In this document: piece by piece, positions 6,548 through 7,588 of the stretch | Layout of the letters: the number at the start of each line of letters is the position of its first letter | Numbering within the stretch: the first letter of the stretch is position 1 | Assembly (NCBI GenBank): GCA_016882555.1 | Contig: VGPQ01000058.1 | Span: 1 to 7,588 of the forward strand | Direction: 5' to 3' | DNA: 7,588 bases | DNA from: Cyanobacteria bacterium M_surface_7_m2_040 | Lineage (GTDB): Bacteria > Cyanobacteriota > Cyanobacteriia > PCC-6307 > Cyanobiaceae | Notes under the pieces: model-generated | Database searches by the model: none | What the model saw: only the letters and a program-made list of their open reading frames with translations | Told to the model about the DNA's origin: nothing | Program-made: the position numbers and the translations under genes

Positions 6548-6973
6548 TCAGCCTGGTAGCGGCAGGGGATCGATCAGCCACTGCTGGCTGTTGGCCTCCG
6601 GATCGCCGCCCATGGGCCGCGCCAGGCGCCAGCTCTGGCCGCGTTCGCCCCGCTGCAGATAGAGCTCAAAGGGGCTGTCCTGCAGGGTGGGCTCGTCGCC
6701 CAGCCGCCAGTCGAAATGGCCGCTCAGCTGCAGGCCGCGGCCGTCGCCGATGGGGATGCCGCGCTGCGCTTCGATGCGCACATGGCGCACGCTGGCGTCA
6801 CCCGGCGGTGGCAGCTCGAGGGCGCTGGCGATGGCCTGCTGGGTCAGTTCGATCTGCAGGCTGAGCGCCTTCTGCACCACCGCCTGTGGCGGCATCGGCA
6901 AGCGGCCGCAGGCACCCAAACCGAGGCTGAGCACAACCAGCAGCGCCCCCAGCACCACAACCCTCAACGGCAT
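6548..6973 (-). CDS. Small predicted lipoprotein of unknown function
   Basis: 141 aa. The N-terminus is a lipoprotein signal peptide: basic start (MPLR), hydrophobic stretch at about 5-20, and lipobox L19-G-A-C22 followed by Gly. C22 would be lipidated and the mature protein of about 120 aa anchored at a membrane facing the periplasm. The mature part has a predicted amphipathic helix (VVQKALSLQIELTQQAIASA, 32-51), then likely beta strands (VRHVRIEAQ, 62-70; LQLSGHFDWRLG, 81-92; FELYLQRGERGQSWRLARP, 102-120) and a short proline-rich end. The frame is open upstream through another ATG at 7051 and beyond, into sequence antisense to ruvA. The ATG at 6973 is chosen because it puts the lipobox at the normal distance from the start. 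It diverges from ruvA and converges with the EamA gene. No family was recognised. Confidence 0.8.
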   Translation of the reverse strand: MPLRVVVLGALLVVLSLGLGACGRLPMPPQAVVQKALSLQIELTQQAIASALELPPPGDASVRHVRIEAQRGIPIGDGRGLQLSGHFDWRLGDEPTLQDSPFELYLQRGERGQSWRLARPMGGDPEANSQQWLIDPLPLPG

Positions 6974-6975
6974 GC

Positions 6976-6985
6976 CCCAGCTGGG
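6976..6985. repeat. 10-bp perfect palindrome just upstream of the lipoprotein start
   Basis: CCCAGCTGGG is its own reverse complement and lies 2 bp before the chosen ATG of the minus-strand lipoprotein gene. It could be a small operator half-site pair or simply chance in GC-rich DNA. A second small inverted repeat, GGCGC-AAG-GCGCC, sits at 7000-7012 in the same gap. Confidence 0.25.
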
Positions 6986-7001
6986 TGGGTCATGGGCAGG
7001 G
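6983..7001 (+). other. Canonical G-quadruplex motif, short loops
   Basis: Four GGG tracts at 6983-6985, 6987-6989, 6994-6996 and 6999-7001 are separated by loops of 1, 4 and 2 bases. This fits the G3+N1-7 rule with loops short enough to favour a stable fold. It lies in the divergent gap between the lipoprotein gene and ruvA, with the G-rich strand being the ruvA coding strand. Whether it folds or acts in the cell is not shown by the sequence. Confidence 0.5.
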
Positions 7002-7015
7002 CGCAAGGCGCCAGC

Positions 7016-7045
7016 GGGGCGGAGCAGGGGGCTAGGCAGGGCGGG
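7016..7045 (+). other. Second G-quadruplex motif, upstream of ruvA
   Basis: G tracts at 7016-7019, 7027-7031, 7039-7041 and 7043-7045 are separated by loops of 7, 7 and 1 bases, again meeting the G3+N1-7 rule. The last tract is 27 bases before the ruvA ATG, so it could lie in the ruvA 5' leader if transcription starts further upstream. A ninth tract, GGG 7052-7054, follows. The long loops make this one less stable than its neighbour. No recognisable -10 box or Shine-Dalgarno sequence was found in this gap. Confidence 0.4.
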
Positions 7046-7072
7046 CAGCATGGGATCAGCTGAAGCGCGCAA

Positions 7073-7588
7073 ATGATCGGTTGGCTGCAGGGGCAGGTGC
7101 TGGATCTCTGGCAGCAGAGCAACCGATGCGGCGTGCTGCTCGCGGTTGCTGGGGTGGGCTACGAAGTGCAGCTCACCCGTCGCCAGTTTGCTGCTCTCCC
7201 GGCCCGGGGCGCCAGCCTTGAGCTGCACATTCACCATGCCATTCGCGAGGACGGCTGGTTGCTGTTTGGCTTTGGTGAGCGCAGCGAACGGGATCTGTTC
7301 CGGGAGCTGGTGGCGGTCAACGGGGTGGGGCCCCAGGTGGCCCTGTCGTTGCTGGCCGAACTCGAGCCCCAGACCCTGGTGGTGGCCATCATTCAAGCCG
7401 ATCTGCGCCTGTTGGCCCGCACGCCCGGGGTGGGCAAGCGCACGGCCGAGCGGCTGGCCGTGGAGCTGCGCGAGCGCCTGCAACAGCGCTTCAGCGCCTG
7501 GTCGGCCGCCGTGGGCGGTGTTGATGAACCGGAAGCACTTGATGCCGCGGCTGGGTCGCCGGCCCTGAGCGTGTCGGCCCGCGACGAC
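7073..7588 (+). CDS. ruvA: Holliday junction DNA helicase subunit RuvA, 3' truncated by window edge
   Basis: 172 codons are visible to the right edge with no stop; the family is usually near 200 aa, so the C-terminus is missing. RuvA binds four-way Holliday junctions and loads the RuvB motor for branch migration during recombinational repair. The start MIGWLQGQVL matches the family (E. coli MIGRLRG), and GVGYEV at 27-32 is the typical domain I motif. The acidic pin residues E59 and D60 (REDG) correspond to E55/D56 of E. coli. Domain II has two helix-hairpin-helix motifs: LVAVNGVGPQVALSLL (79-94) and LARTPGVGKRTAERLAVEL (114-132). After about 142 comes the flexible linker (Ala/Gly/Asp/Glu-rich, 143-172) leading to domain III, which binds RuvB and lies off the edge. 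The ATG at 7073 is the only start that keeps the conserved N-terminus. It diverges from the lipoprotein gene across 99 bp. Confidence 0.97.
   Translation, partial: MIGWLQGQVLDLWQQSNRCGVLLAVAGVGYEVQLTRRQFAALPARGASLELHIHHAIREDGWLLFGFGERSERDLFRELVAVNGVGPQVALSLLAELEPQTLVVAIIQADLRLLARTPGVGKRTAERLAVELRERLQQRFSAWSAAVGGVDEPEALDAAAGSPALSVSARDD

Noticed and set aside
6408..6864. + strand frames after the EamA gene (6408-6662, 6508-6864)
   Set aside because: Arg/Trp/Gly/Ser-rich shadow translations, mostly antisense to the lipoprotein gene, with no motif.
6974..7483. Upstream extension of the lipoprotein frame (up to 311 aa)
   Set aside because: It runs antisense to ruvA and would bury the lipobox deep inside the protein. 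The start at 6973 places the lipobox cysteine at residue 22.
7146..7568. + strand frame of 140 aa overlapping ruvA
   Set aside because: Trp/Pro/Cys-rich out-of-frame translation of ruvA; the frame starting at 7073 matches RuvA throughout.
1..7588. HIP1 repeats, tRNA or rRNA genes, CRISPR arrays, transposases
   Set aside because: Looked for by eye on both strands; no GCGATCGC octamer, no tRNA-like T-arm with a matching cloverleaf, no spaced repeats and no transposase motifs were seen.

Overview
The window is GC-rich and densely coding, with no mobile element, CRISPR array or RNA gene that I can see. It most resembles a high-GC marine or brackish picocyanobacterium (Synechococcus/Cyanobium lineage). 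This rests on the cyanobacterial form of the primase (N-terminus with ERADIVDVVGEHVVLKKKGR and CPFHDDKSPSMTVSPAKQFY), a KtrB-type K+ channel, short intergenic gaps, and several small secreted proteins of unrecognised family. The HIP1 octamer GCGATCGC common in many other cyanobacteria was not found by eye. The organism assignment is inference.

Layout: (1) 1-747 (+) is the 3' part of a Na+/Ca2+ exchanger-family gene whose start lies off the left edge. (2) 783-5470 (-) is a run of five co-directional genes with gaps of 6, 54, 45 and 23 bp. In transcription order they are a 108-aa secreted four-cysteine protein, dnaG (primase), a 126-aa secreted protein, a 110-aa zinc-ribbon/one-TM protein, and ktrB (K+ uptake pore). 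The run converges on the exchanger with only 35 bp between. (3) 5506-6411 (+) is an EamA/DMT-family transporter, divergent from the five-gene run. (4) 6412-6547 is a convergent gap holding a GC-rich inverted repeat and a coding-like stretch without a start codon. (5) 6548-6973 (-) is a small predicted lipoprotein. (6) 6974-7072 is a divergent gap with nine runs of three or more G on the + strand, forming two canonical G-quadruplex motifs. (7) 7073-7588 (+) is ruvA, cut by the right edge.

Functional reading: two conserved DNA-maintenance genes (dnaG, ruvA) sit among envelope and ion-transport genes. KtrB and the Na+/Ca2+ exchanger-family protein meet tail to tail and both handle cations, but they are on opposite strands and cannot form an operon. 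The five-gene run may be one transcript, which would couple primase to potassium uptake only by position. No clear promoter, riboswitch or Rho-independent terminator could be identified. I do not see a convincing new multi-gene system. The more interesting leads are the zinc-ribbon membrane protein directly upstream of ktrB, the G-tract cluster before ruvA, and the start-less ORF at 6398-6517.
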